A stretch of 64,000 nucleotides of DNA from Owenia fusiformis (GCA_903813345.2 CAIIXF020000005.1:13211375-13275374); one strand, 5' to 3'. Counted from the first letter of the stretch, positions 12,691 through 23,639 are shown. The notes: a model not told the origin generated them from the sequence alone. Numbers and translations are program-made.

Positions 12691-13090
12691 CTAAATAAAA
12701 ATTACTTGACAACTAGTAATTTAATATATTACTAAGTATTTTACAAAATTACTTAACATGTAATTATATTACTAGTAATTACTAGGTAATAGTTTTTTGA
12801 TGTGAATAACTAAATTCAGTAATTATTATACTATCAATGTTAATAAAAATTACTAATATCTGTATTTTCATTTTATTTGTATGTAATTATATTACTAAGT
12901 AATTTCTTCTAGATATAACTTACTACCACTCTCAATATGATTACTTAGTACTTCTGTAAGTAATTCACGTTATTGCTTGTTTAAGTGAATTCATATGTAA
13001 TTGTATTGCCAAATATGTTTTGCATTTGTAAATTGATCCATTTCAGTAATCATAGTTCCACCAAAGTAAATTAATTATTTGTACATGTTA
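12691..13090. other. Very AT-rich stretch with recurrent taattactagtaat words
   Basis: Words such as attactaagtaatt and actagtaattac recur irregularly, giving low complexity. No ORF. It may be a decayed MITE, but terminal repeats could not be defined. Confidence 0.4.
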
Positions 13091-13152
13091 TTCACTTATA
13101 AAATGTCTTTTTCTCAGTATATTTTACAGATCACAAATCCCCTTCTCACGTT

Positions 13153-14030
13153 GTTATAGCATGACGGTTACGTCAAGGCGATTTGCAAAATTTTGCGGTA
13201 ACGATAACAAAAAATGGCGGATGGGAAAGGCAGAATGTCCTCTTTCTCGCCTGTAGGCAATATTCACGGTTAAGATTTCCTTTTAAACTAGTTCCATTCG
13301 GTGACATATATATGGATTGTTTTAAAGACTTGGTCAAATCTGCTAGGAATTCTACAAGAAACAGAATATAAGCTGTAAACCTACCGACTGAGATATCCAA
13401 GTTAATAATTTTTGGTCCATTCTCTTGTTTTCTCAGTACATGTGACTCAGAACAAATCAAAATATTAACTATAAGTAAACTGTGTATAAACAAGCCAAAA
13501 ATGACAAATCCAGAACAGGAACGTGGTGTATGTTGTAAATAATAAGGTTTCAAACGCAATGTCGTTAGAAGCCTACGTATGACTTCTATCGATTTCTATG
13601 GATGGTAACGTATTGTTTCAGTTGTACATTAGATATTTAGCGGGTGGTTACGTGCATCTGTTAAATCAAGGTTGCTATATCTGATAGCCGCTCTCCATAT
13701 TATTGTTATAATGGGTAAGAAATGGAATATTGAATTTCCTGTATTTGTTTTCAGGACTCGCACGAGACGCTCTTGTTTCAGCCTCTATAGGGCAAGGAAA
13801 AAACTGTCGCTTGCTTTATTTATGAAACCAATGAAAGTGTAAAAGATAGCAATGAAGAGGCAAAAGAAGATTTAGGATCAAGTACTGATGAAGATGACAA
13901 AATTAATAACAAAATATTGGGGTTTCATATTTGAATCAGGTTCGCGTAACCGTCCATCAATTTTTCACGTCACCGCAAATTCAAAATACATTATTATCAC
14001 GGTGTTATAGCATGACGGTTACGCCACCTC
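13153..14030. repeat. Direct repeat pair bracketing ~850 bp
   Basis: gttatagcatgacggttacg occurs near 13154 and again near 14007, both followed by tca or cca. Between them are short open stretches including atggcggatgggaaaggcag and an acidic reading near 13830-13930, none recognisable. It may be a duplicated genomic fragment or the two ends of an insertion. A possible short first exon (ATGGCCTCGATGGAAGAG) lies just outside, near 14088. Confidence 0.4.
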
Positions 14031-14345
14031 TGAAAACGAGGTTGGACAGCTACGTTCACTGATTTATCCAATAAAATGGCCTCGATGGAAGAGAAAACTA
14101 AGGTTGGTGCATTATTTTCTACTACTGTGTATCAATAAAAGGATGGACGAGTTATGTAATCATCGCATTCAGTGATACATTCACATAGGCCTACCTCCAT
14201 CACCTGTGGTTTCGAGGATTCTAATGACTCTACCCCCATATTTGTGGGGAACAAGCAGATTCGCCATTCTGATTTGAAATAGTTCTCACGTCGTGTGTGT
14301 TGTTGAGATGCGATATTTACGATTAGCAATAGCAAAGGCATATTT

Positions 14346-15226
14346 CTAGCCTTGAAGAACTGTAATTTATATAACTATGCTGATGATAACATAATCTCTG
14401 TGATTGATGAAAACAAACAATCGGTTCTTCAAGACCTGGAATCACAGTCTTCTCTTGCCATCAACTGGTTTAATCAAAATAAAATGCTGGCAAACCCTGA
14501 TAAATTTCAGGCTATGGTGTTACAACGTTCAAGGATTAACTCCAATTTCCTCCCAGATACTCTAACTTTTGGCAATTCTTCAATTCAAACAGATCAATCT
14601 GTGAAGGTCCTTGGAGTAACCCTTGATAACAAGCTCACTTTTAACGATCATATTAAAGAATTATGCATTAAGGCAGCACGTCAAATCAGTGCCCTTAAGC
14701 GGCTTTCAAATTTATTAGACATGGAAAGTCGCATGACAATATTTAAGGCCTTTGTCTTGTTACATTTTAATTATTGCCCGGTAGTATGGCACCACTGCTG
14801 CAAGACAAATGCTCTTAAATTGGAAAAGCTCCAAGAAAGATGTCTCCGATTTGTTTACAAGGACTATGAGTCTGATTATGATACTCTTTTAGACAAATCA
14901 GGCCTGCCCACCTTAACTCTAGGTAGACAAAGGCAGATAGCAATAGAAACTTTTAAAATCATAAATAATCAGTCTCCTAGTTACCTTAACGACATACTAC
15001 AGGAGCGTACATCTAGATACAATTTACGTCACAAAATACTCTAAATGTCCCATCTTTCAATACTGCAACACACGGCAGACACTCTTTTAGAGCTGATGCA
15101 TGCTTTATATGGAACAATCTACCCAATGATATCAGAAATTGTGTATCTTTAACAGAGTTCAAAAAACTAATTAAATCATGGAACGGTGAAAACTGCAAAT
15201 GTGCAATATGTAAATGTAAAATGTAA
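14346..15226 (+). pseudogene. 5'-truncated LINE reverse transcriptase (CR1/Jockey-like)
   Basis: The reading from 14352 opens just before the catalytic YADD box (codons 9-12, 14376-14387). It continues through a typical non-LTR reverse transcriptase thumb and C terminus: VKVLGVTLDNKLTFNDHI, then NYCPVVWHH, then LQERCLRFVY. The frame stops at 15042-15044, but the expected continuation (FIWNNLPNDIRN and TEFKKLIKSW) is in another frame from 15035 to a stop at 15224-15226, so a one-base indel near the AAAA at 15033-15036 broke it. Everything upstream of motif C is missing, as in a 5'-truncated insertion. The 3' UTR is split by the Polinton element and resumes at 22051. Confidence 0.88.
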
Positions 15227-15305
15227 ACCTTTCAGATTCTCTGTGCCACTATGTAAATGTATTTTAGCATGACATATGATATTTTAGTAGCTTATTTATC
15301 TTGTT

Positions 15306-15311
15306 AACACT
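15306..15311. other. Target-site duplication AACACT (left), Polinton element 1
   Basis: The six bases AACACT directly precede the 5'-AGTAGT terminus, and an identical copy follows the right terminus at 22045-22050. A 6-bp duplication is a hallmark of Polinton/Maverick integration. Confidence 0.9.
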
Positions 15312-17292
15312 AGTAGTATATGGCGTCCATTTCGACCTGCAACCTGCACCTGCACCTGCGTTCCACGTTCCACCGGAAGTGACGTCATAGATCACGTGGT
15401 AAGATGATGCACCGGAAGTGGAAGTGACGTCATAGGTCACATGGTTACTGATATAACTGGTCAAAGGTTTCTGATAATTGATAAGAGAGAGATAATAAAC
15501 TGATAAGACAATGAAAAAGATAACTACCATGGTTTCTGATATAACTGGTCAAAAGTTACTGATAATTGATAAGAGAGAGCTCAATTGATAAGATAATCAA
15601 ACAACACTTCCACCGGAAGTGACGTCATAGATCACGTGGTAAGATGATGCACCGGAAGTGGAAGTGACGTCATAGGTCACATGGTTACTGATATAACTGG
15701 TCAAAGGTTTCTGATAATTGATAAGAGAGAGATAATAAACTGATAAGACTGAAAAAGAAAAAAGAAAAAAAAGATAACTACCATGGTTTCCGATATAACT
15801 GGTCAAAGGTCACTGATAACTGATAAGAGAGAGCTCAATTGATAAGATAATCAAACAAACACTGTTAAGGTAACCTGGTGACTATGTGATAAGCTATCTT
15901 GTCTATCGGGATGTTTCATGGTTATAGGTCAAAGGTGGATAACAAACTGATAAAACAGTGAAAAAGATAACTGCAGAACAATTTCGACCAACCACATGGC
16001 TGCAATAAACCAATTTGTCCAATTATATTCGACACATAATTCATATGTTGCATAAGCTTCGATCAGAACCATCATGTCACTTTATATCACTGGTCAAAGG
16101 TTACTGATAATTGGTGCAAGGGTTTCTGATAAGTGATAAGATAATCAAACAAACACTGTTAAGGTAACCTGGTGACTAAGTGATAAGCTATTTTATCTAC
16201 TTCATGGATGTTTCGTGGTTATAGGCCAAAGGTGGATAACGAACTGATAAAACTGTGAAAAAGATAACTGCAGAACCATTTCAACCAAACAGGTTTTAAC
16301 TTGCAGAATTATGTTAACCAATCAGAGTACAGTATTTTTTAACCAATCAGGTTTTGACTTGCAGAATCATTTTAACCAATCAGGGCACAGTATGTTTGGA
16401 TTATTTTAACCAATTATGTTTAGAGTTTCAGAATAATTTTAACCAATCTGGTTGCGGTATATTCTCATCCAATCAGATAAAAGAAAATCACTCAATAGAG
16501 GAGAATTTCTGCACAATTTAACAAGTTCAGACGGGTATTGAATATTTATAACCAAAAAGTCTTAGGAGTTATTTTAGAATATTTTTGAAATTGTCAAGTT
16601 GATCAATTTGTGCTAATTTTTTCTCCAAACGATTCTTACTCCTGAGTCATTTTAGAATATTTTTCCAATCTTCACGCTTGAGTGACTTTCGCTTATTTCT
16701 TGAGTTTGAGGTATTTAATCACCAAATGGACACTGTATTCTTACTCCCGATACATTTAAGAGCACTTTTACAATCTTCACGCTAGAGTGATTTCTGGAGT
16801 TTGAGGCATTCGTTCACCAAACGATCACTTGATTCTTACTCCTAGGTCATTTAAGAGTATTTTTTCAGTTGTCATGGTTGAGTGATTTCAGTTAAGCTTG
16901 TTCAATTTCTGCTAATTTTTGGAGTTTAGGGCATTTTCACAAAATAGACACCCACCCACTATACAAAATAACACGCTTTAATAGGCATCTGTTAATTTAA
17001 CAGGCCACTAAAAAAATATATAAACCGCCACAAGATAAAAAATGCTAACATTAACAGTTTTACAGCAGAACATTTTTGACCAATCAAAGTGTATATGCAA
17101 ATGAGCTGCTGAACCATTTCAATCAATCAGATCAGATTATTGCACTCTTTGACCCCACCACCGCCACCACAGCCGCCACCTCCACCGCCACCACCACCGC
17201 CGCCTCCACCACCACCGCCACCACAGCCGCCACCTCCACCGCCGCCGCCACCTCCACCGCCACCGCCGCCACCATTACCGCCGCCACCGCCT
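15312..17292 (+). repeat. Left terminal inverted repeat of element 1 (~1.98 kb)
   Basis: It matches the reverse complement of 19394-22044 almost base for base. The outer part has a 240-bp tandem duplication (ttccaccggaagtgacgtca at 15367 and 15607), each unit with two TGACGTCA-containing blocks and a CACGTG. At 16300-16500 ccaatcag-type words recur every 40-60 bp. An octamer ATGCAAAT is at about 17095. The inner edge (17155-17292) is a CCACCG/CCGCCA triplet array. Confidence 0.9.
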
Positions 17293-17305
17293 ATTAATCC
17301 TTTGA

Positions 17306-17343
17306 TATAAAAGTGAAAAGCAGACTTGATTCATTCATTCAGT
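17306..17343 (+). promoter_or_regulatory. TATA box and initiator for the element 1 ATPase gene
   Basis: TATAAAA at 17306-17312 is followed by TCAGT at 17339-17343. The predicted start lies about 25 bases before the ATG at 17366. It begins just inside the left inverted repeat. Confidence 0.6.
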
Positions 17344-17365
17344 GCAACCTCATCTACGTGGCAAC

Positions 17366-18796
17366 ATGGATTACATTTGCTCTGTGTGTTCTGGTACATT
17401 TGCTAGGAAGGATAGTCTTCTGAGACATATGAAAAACATGCACAAAAAAGATGAGACTAATTTTGATCTCGACTCACCTATACAGTTCAGGCATCCCTTT
17501 ACTTAAATTATCGCAGGTCCGACTGGATGTGGAAAGACAACCTATGTTGTCGACCTTATCGATAGAGCTGAACAATTTATCAAACCACGGCCACAAAGGA
17601 TAGTATGGTTCTTCAAACAATGGCAGCCTTTGTATGCAGAAATAAAGAGAAAACAGCCTCATATCGAGTTTGTTATGGGTCTTTGCGATGACTTGATGAA
17701 GCCCGATTACTTCGATGGAAATGTGACCAATTTGGTTGTGATAGATGACCTAATGGCGGACTTAAGCAAGGCAGTTACATTGCTATACACAGCGGGTTCT
17801 CATCACAAAAATATATCCATTATCACGCTACAACAAAATATTTTCCCACCCAATGGAGAAAGCAGGACAATGAGCTTAAACAGCCATTACTTGGTATTAT
17901 TCAAGAACCCGAGGGATCAACGACAGATAAGTGTTTTGGCATCTCAAATGTATCCTGGAAAGACATATACTTTGCTTGACATTTACAGACAAGCTACTGA
18001 AAATCCATTTGGTTACTTAGTGGTGGATCTGAAGCAAGAAACTGAAGATGGTTCGAGGCTGAAGCCTAATGCATTGCAGCAAGTTGCAGAAAGTGATCCA
18101 TATACATCATTTCAACATTTTTATAACATTGCAGGAAGCTCCACTGCTCAACAAAGGCAAGATATGACGGAATTCCGACCAAATACTATTGTTCAACCAA
18201 GTCAGATGGTGGCTACGTATCCAGGTCCAATGGATGATGTTACTCTAAGAAACCCCTCCATTTTGCATCTCCCCCATTGTAAAGACTGTGGCACAGTGTT
18301 GATTACCACAACACATACAGACATACATCAAAAATATTGCCAATATGGAGATACTGATAAGAATAAACCCCATGCTGAAGATTTGAAGGAAAATTATACA
18401 TTTTCTACTCTGAAGCAGAATGTGTTGGATGGATTGAAAAAGGAAGCTGACATTTTATATGAAAAATACACTAACAAGGGATTACCGGAGAAAGAAATCA
18501 CTCAAAAGCTTAAAGCAAAACTTTATCCCAAAGCAAAATCTGAGTTTTTAAATGATTATGGTGAAATTCTGAGGTTATTCATTGAAGTCAAAGATGCCGA
18601 TTTACATCGAGAAATTGTAGAAGAAATTGAATTCTTAGTTGATCAAGACATATCTCTGTCGAGAGCCATCAGAAAAACTTTGGCCAAATATTCTTATATC
18701 GCTGATGAAATGTTTAACGATGAAGAGTCTATTGACGGAAGTGATTTCGAAGATGCAGATACATCTAGTGAGATGGAAGAAGAAGAACGTAGTTAG
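17366..18796 (+). pseudogene. Polinton-type packaging ATPase with N-terminal zinc finger; one in-frame stop
   Basis: A 477-codon frame from ATG 17366 to the stop at 18794-18796, interrupted by a single TAA at 17504-17506 (codon 47). Codons 5-26 form a C2H2 zinc finger (C5, C8, H21, H26). The Walker A loop AGPTGCGKTT follows the stop at codons 50-59. Walker B (LVVIDDLM) is at about 123-130, then the GSHHKNISIITLQQN segment typical of this family. A second C/H-rich cluster (HCKDCG to HQKYC) lies near codons 305-330, and the C terminus is acidic and helical. The family is the A32/FtsK-HerA-like ATPase of Polintons and related viruses, which pumps DNA into capsids. The break separates the finger from the ATPase domain; the rest is open, so it is recent, a sequencing error, or tolerated through a downstream start such as Met17630, which would lose the P-loop. 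Confidence 0.85.
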
Positions 18797-18821
18797 ATTT
18801 TATGAATGAATGTTTGATGAG

Positions 18822-18856
18822 TATATAAAGGGAAACCTTGGACATTAGCATCAGAT
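18822..18856 (+). promoter_or_regulatory. TATA box and initiator for the element 1 small gene
   Basis: TATATAAAG at 18822-18830 is followed by TCAGAT at 18851-18856, 31 bases on. The word GAGTATATAA is shared with the promoter of the homologous gene in element 2. Confidence 0.65.
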
Positions 18857-18882
18857 GTTTGATAGAAAAGGAAGAAGCAACA

Positions 18883-19278
18883 ATGCCTAAGATAGTGCCT
18901 TATGTGGACAACCCAGAAGTGTGGAAGAAGTTTATACGAGCCCAAGTAGAAGGCAGAGTCATCGAACATGCTGGATATGGTAAACGAGGAAAACTCAAGT
19001 GGGTACCAGTGTCATCAGTCCGTGAACCGATTGTTCAACACGTCAGTCCCACTGAAGCTGTTTATCAGAGAGCCAAGGCAGAAATTGACAAGCAGCAGAA
19101 AGAAATGGGGGAACGGGATAGGCCACCCAAGAGAGTTTACAGACAAATGAGTGACAATGATTCCTTTGAACACACCTCCAATGGAAATGTGATGAATAGA
19201 CTTTTTAAAAAACCTAAGAAAAAGAAGGATGTTATGGTGTATTCTGGCCCTCCTGGAAAACGTCAACACAGACAGTAA
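18883..19278 (+). CDS. Small basic Polinton-element protein, 131 aa
   Basis: Start chosen at ATG 18883, 30 bases after the predicted initiator; the frame is open further upstream only from a TTG at 18838. The N-terminal half (1-70) matches the protein at 30974-31345 in element 2: K.VP.V at 3-7, W14, an invariant REPI then VSP..AV..RAKA.I (47-68). The C-terminal half is charged and variable, with a lysine cluster KKPKKKK (109-115) that could be a nuclear localisation or DNA-binding patch. No known domain was recognised. It follows the ATPase gene by 86 bp and has its own TATA box. Because it is the only gene kept beside the ATPase in both elements, a role in virion packaging or DNA condensation is a fair guess but no more. 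Confidence 0.8.
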   Translation: MPKIVPYVDNPEVWKKFIRAQVEGRVIEHAGYGKRGKLKWVPVSSVREPIVQHVSPTEAVYQRAKAEIDKQQKEMGERDRPPKRVYRQMSDNDSFEHTSNGNVMNRLFKKPKKKKDVMVYSGPPGKRQHRQ

Positions 19279-19334
19279 ATCCATCATCCACAAGGGACTA
19301 TGAAATAATTTGTATAAATGAAAATATGTATATT

Positions 19335-19340
19335 AATAAA
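19335..19340 (+). terminator. Polyadenylation signal AATAAA
   Basis: AATAAA 57 bases after the small gene's stop and 54 bases before the right inverted repeat. It probably ends both + strand transcripts of element 1. Confidence 0.6.
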
Positions 19341-19393
19341 CTACTATAGCACTAAAATGCATTTTTATTGTTGTTGGGGTTGTTATTGTCGAT

Positions 19394-22044
19394 AGTTGTG
19401 GCACTGGGGCGGCGGCGGTGGTGGCGGTGGTGGTGGTGGCGGCGGTGGCGGTGGAGGTGGCGGCGGCGGCGGTGGTGGTGGCGGTGGAGGTGGCGGTGGT
19501 GGCGGCGGTGGAGGTGGCGGCTGTGGTGGCGGTGGTGGTGGCGGCGGCGGTGGTGGTGGCGGTGGAGGTGGCGGCTGTGGTGGCGGTGGTGGGGTCAAAG
19601 AGTGCAATAATCTGATCTGATTGATTGAAATGGTTCAGCAGCTCATTTGCATATACACTTTGATTGGTCAAAAATGTTCTGCTGTAAAACTGTTAATGTT
19701 AGCATTTTTTATCTTGTGGCGGTTTATATATTTTTTTAGTGGTCTGTTAAATTAACAGATGCCTATTAAAGCGTGTTATTTTGTATAGTGGGTGGGTGTC
19801 TATTTTGTGAAAATGCCCTAAACTCCAAAAATTAGCAGAAATTGAACAAGCGTAACTGAAATCACTCAACCATGACAACTGAAAAAATACTCTTAAATGA
19901 CTTAGGAGTAAGAATCAAGTGATCGATTGGTGAACGAATGCCTCAAACTCCAGAAATCACTCTAGCGTGAAGATTGTAAAAGTGCTCTTAAATGTATCGG
20001 GAGTAAGAATACAGTGTCCATTTGGTGATTAAATACCTCAAACTCAAGAAATAAGCGAAAGTCACTCAAGCGTGAAGATTGGAAAAATATTCTAAAATGA
20101 CTCAGGAGTAAGAATCGTTTGGAGAAAAAATTAGCACAAATTGATCAACTTGACAATTTCAAAAATATTCTAAAATAACTCCTAAGACTTTTTGGTTATA
20201 AATATTCAATACCTGTCTGAACTTGTTAAATTGTGCAGAAATTCTCCTCTATTGAGTGATTTTCTTTTATCTGATTGGATGAGAATATACCGCAACCAGA
20301 TTGGTTAAAATTATTCTGAAACTCTAAACATAATTGGTTAAAATAATCCAAACATACTGTGCCCTGATTGGTTAAAATGATTCTGCAAGTCAAAACCTGA
20401 TTGGTTAAAAAATACTGTACTCTGATTGGTTAACATAATTCTGCAAGTTAAAACCTGTTTGGTTGAAATGGTTCTGCAGTTATCTTTTACACAGTTTTAT
20501 CAGTTCGTTATCCACCTTTGGCCTATAACCACGAAACATCCATGAAGTAGATAAAATAGCTTATCACATAGTCACCAGGTTACCTTAAAGGAATATTCCT
20601 TGCCAAACCATCTCTTTCCTCATATGGTAGCTATAACCATATATATGCTTGCCATGTTTAGCAAAACACGCAAAAATGTTTTGATATGGTCAAATTTGAT
20701 CACTTAGAAATGTGATGCTCAATTCCAGTAAGCTGCCATCTTTTAAAATTTCATACAGGAAGTGATGTCATCGACTCTCAACTTTGCATATAGCATTAGG
20801 TGAGGAGCTATTAAGAATTACAAAACCAGCAAAATATTCTTTTTCAACTTTGTATCTTATTTAATCCTTCTGAAAATCTCTTCTTTTATTCTAAGTTGAC
20901 AAGCCCTGAAAATATTTTTGCACAGAAAGTAATGATCACTTGTCTAGAAGTGATTTTGTGCTACTTTCCTATACTGTTATGGGCAAGGTTATAGAAGTTG
21001 AGAGTTGATGACATCACTTCCTGCAAGAAATCTTAAAAGATGGCAGCTCACTGGAAATAAGCACTAGATTTTTAAATGATCAATATTGACCATATCAAAA
21101 CATTTGCCCATGTTTTGCTAAATATGGAAACTATATATATGATTATAGCTACCATATCAAGAGAGAAAGGGTCTGGCAAGGAATATTCCTTTAACAGTGT
21201 TTGTTTGATTATCTTATCACTTATCAGAAACCCTTGCACCAATTATCAGTAACCTTTGACCAGTGATATAAAGTGACATGATGGTTCTGATCGAAGCTTA
21301 TGCAACATATGAATTATGTGTCGAATATAATTGGACAAATTGGTTTATTGCAGCCATGTGATTGGTCGAAATTGTTCTGCAGTTATCTTTTTCACTGTTT
21401 TATCAGTTTGTTATCCATCTTTGACCTATAACCATGAAACATCCACGAAGTAGACAAGATAGCTTATCACATAGTCACCAGGTTACCTTAACAGTGTTTG
21501 TTTGATTATCTTATCAATTGAGCTCTCTCTTATCAGTTATCAGTGATCTTTGACCAGTTATATCGGAAACCATGGTAGTTATCTTTTTTTTCTTTTTTCT
21601 TTTTCAGTCTTATCAGTTTATTATCTCTCTCTTATCAATTATCAGAAACCTTTGACCAGTTATATCAGTAACCATGTGACCTATGACGTCACTTCCACTT
21701 CCGGTGCATCATCTTACCACGTGATCTATGACGTCACTTCCGGTGGAAGTGTTGTTTGATTATCTTATCAATTGAGCTCTCTCTTATCAATTATCAGTAA
21801 CTTTTGACCAGTTATATCGGAAACCATGGTAGTTATCTTTTTCATTGTCTTATCAGTTTATTATCTCTCTCTTATCAATTATCAGAAACCTTTGACCAGT
21901 TATATCAGTAACCATGTGACCTATGGCGTCACTTCCACTTCCGGTGCATCATCTTACCACGTGATCTATGACGTCACTTCCGGTGGAACGTGGAACGCAG
22001 GTGCAGGTGCAGGTTGCAGGTCGAAATGGACGCCATATACTACT
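19394..22044 (-). repeat. Right terminal inverted repeat of element 1 (with a nested MITE)
   Basis: Reverse complement of the left arm. Without the 602-bp insertion and its TTAA duplication it is about 2.05 kb. The main difference from the left arm is a longer GGC/GGT triplet array (19395-19605, about 210 bp against 138 bp), showing independent expansion. The polyglycine, polyvaline and polyproline open frames here are products of that array. Confidence 0.9.
20585..21194. mobile_element. 602-bp MITE with TTAA target duplication (piggyBac-like), nested
   Basis: TTAA at 20585-20588 and 21191-21194 flank an insert (20589-21190) that opens AGGAATATTCCTTGCC and closes with its reverse complement. 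Inverted similarity extends about 240 bp from each end (ggtagctata, gttttgatatggtca, agctgccatcttttaa, aggaagtgatgtcatc). There is no ORF. The left arm of the Polinton element has the uninterrupted empty site near 16160, which confirms the insertion boundaries. Confidence 0.92.
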
Positions 22045-22050
22045 AACACT
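22045..22050. other. Target-site duplication AACACT (right), Polinton element 1
   Basis: Identical to 15306-15311. Confidence 0.9.
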
Positions 22051-22175
22051 GTTACATGTTTTAAAATTTTATTTTAAAGATTTCTATGTCTATTTGTTGG
22101 TCAATAGCGCTTGCGCTAATGTTTATTGAACAAAAAATATCCGACTTGAAATAAATATTGATATGATATGATATA
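22051..22175 (+). mobile_element. 3' end of the interrupted LINE, with (ATATG)n tail
   Basis: It continues the LINE 3' UTR that stops at 15305. It ends in a short microsatellite of atatg units at 22161-22175, a common 3' tail form of CR1-like LINEs. Assignment rests on its position across the Polinton target duplication and on the tail. Confidence 0.65.
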
Positions 22176-22510
22176 AGCCTAGTCTGGGCCTAAGCTTCCC
22201 TGTTTTCTCTAAAAAATGTCAACTTCTTTTCGAAATATCCAACAAACCCATCGACATCGGCTCCAACCGTCGTTGTTTAGCAGTTTGGACTGATCTACAT
22301 GTGAAATATATATGACACTTTAATATAAAGACAATAAACTAAGACGTACAATGTATAATGGTTTTATGTCTAAATATTGTCCGTTGAAAATAGTTGGCGG
22401 TTCAAAGAAAATGGCGCTGTATTTCCAAAGGCGCTGTACCATCTATCACAAAATAAAATGTATGGTATCACGAAATAACATAATCAATTACTAGAATACA
22501 TGTAATAATG
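22176..22510. other. Short intergenic stretch, nothing recognised
   Basis: Between the LINE tail and the mariner MITE; no open frame of note. Confidence 0.4.
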
Positions 22511-23587
22511 CAGAGTGGTCCAAAAAATTGGAACATTTGATAATTGAACTCAAAATCGTTATTTTTTCTCTAAAATGCACCAAAATTTTACTGAGTATTG
22601 TTCAATCACTTATTTATCTGATGTATAGGTGTATCTGTGTATAGGTGCTAAAAACAAAGTTAATGCATTAAACTAGAGAATGTTTGATATGACCCCCTTT
22701 CTCCTGAATTACAAGTTGAAGCCTGGGACTCAGTTTTGAAATGATTCATTCACTTTGCTGTTCGTTTGATTTTGTCCAAGCCATCTTTATTAGAAAATTC
22801 AGTTTGAACAAACTACTTATATGTTTGCCTTGGAAGATCAAATATATGAACATATTCAGAATTGTTTTACCCAAATTGATGGGTATCAAACATATTTTGA
22901 TGACTATTGTTGGATATATTACTGATTGAATTTTCTCCAGAAAAAGGCCAGGACAGTCTATTTTGATTGGTAAATACCCCCCTCCCCTTCTTGTTCTAAT
23001 ATGAATAATATTCATTGAATATATCAATATATGTATATCAATATCATAAAGGAGTTTCCCAGAACACAAATGATATATTATATGTGCTTAGAGGTGGTCT
23101 TTAAAGCCTTGTGAACTGAAAAGTGGAAACAATGATTTTGTCAGTTTAGTAGCTGTATGGGTTATGCAATCACTCACCTCTGACATGTTCTTTCTTTCCT
23201 ACTCTTAAATAAAAATATTGACTTTGGGTATTCTTAAGTTGACAATAACACAATAGTTTTCCAGTAAACCATAGATGTTAAAACCTCATGTCAGCTAAAT
23301 ATGATTTTATAAAATCTGTATAGCAATCAACATGTTCATTAAAGCTTTGAAATAAAGAATATTTGAAAAAGTAGCTGCGAAATCGACAAGTGTATATTTA
23401 AGAAAAGGGGGTCATATCAAACATTGACTAGTTTAATGCATTAACTTTGTGGTTTGCACCTATAAACCTTACACCAGAGAGATAAGTGACTGAACTATGC
23501 TCAGTAAAATTTTGGACAATTTTAGAGGAAAAATTAAGGTTTTGTATTCAATTAACAAATGTTCCAATTTTTTTTTGGACCACCCTG
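22511..23587. mobile_element. Mariner-type non-autonomous element, 1,077 bp, ~200-bp TIRs
   Basis: The left end CAGAGTGGTCCAAAAAATTG and the right end (reverse complement CAGGGTGGTCCAAAAAAAAA) are inverted repeats, with similarity running about 180 bp inward (gttaatgcattaaact, gtttgatatgaccccctt). TA follows at the right; the left base pair is TG, one change from TA. No transposase frame is visible. The ends resemble, but are not the same as, those of the element at 6230. Confidence 0.85.
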
Positions 23588-23639
23588 TAGAATCAAATCA
23601 GATAATACAACAGTTACGTGATCAAAAATGTTGTTACCG

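Larger units (their letters stand above)
15312..22044 (+). mobile_element. Polinton-family element 1, 6,733 bp, two genes
   Basis: It is bounded by AACACT target duplications and starts 5'-AGTAGTATATGGCG at both ends. Its terminal inverted repeats are about 2 kb each, the right one enlarged by a nested MITE. The unique centre (about 17293-19393) holds only two + strand genes: a zinc-finger/P-loop ATPase broken by one stop, and a small basic protein. Published Polintons have 6-bp target duplications, 5'-AG ends and an A32/FtsK-HerA-type ATPase, but are normally 15-20 kb with polymerase B, integrase, protease and capsid genes. None of those is seen here, so integration and replication must have been supplied in trans. 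It sits inside a LINE 3' region. Confidence 0.85.

Noticed and set aside
13173-13559. 128-codon minus-strand frame
   Set aside because: No recognisable motif, and base composition does not differ from the surroundings; kept as non-coding.
15264-15806. Open frames in the TIR (SYISNHVTYDV... type), mirrored at 21550-22077
   Set aside because: They lie in the duplicated outer TIR sequence, appear in both arms because of the inversion, have no start context and resemble no protein.
19383-19620. Overlapping open frames coding polyproline, polyglycine, polyvaline and polyalanine on both strands
   Set aside because: All come from the GGC/GGT triplet array at the inner edge of the right TIR; long open frames on both strands at once are expected of such repeats.
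15312-22044. Reading element 1 as an integrated complete virus
   Set aside because: No polymerase, integrase, protease or capsid frame is present, and the TIRs leave only ~2.1 kb of unique sequence.
22741-23069. Open frames within the mariner-type element at 22511-23587
   Set aside because: No DD(D/E) transposase motif in either frame; the element appears non-autonomous.
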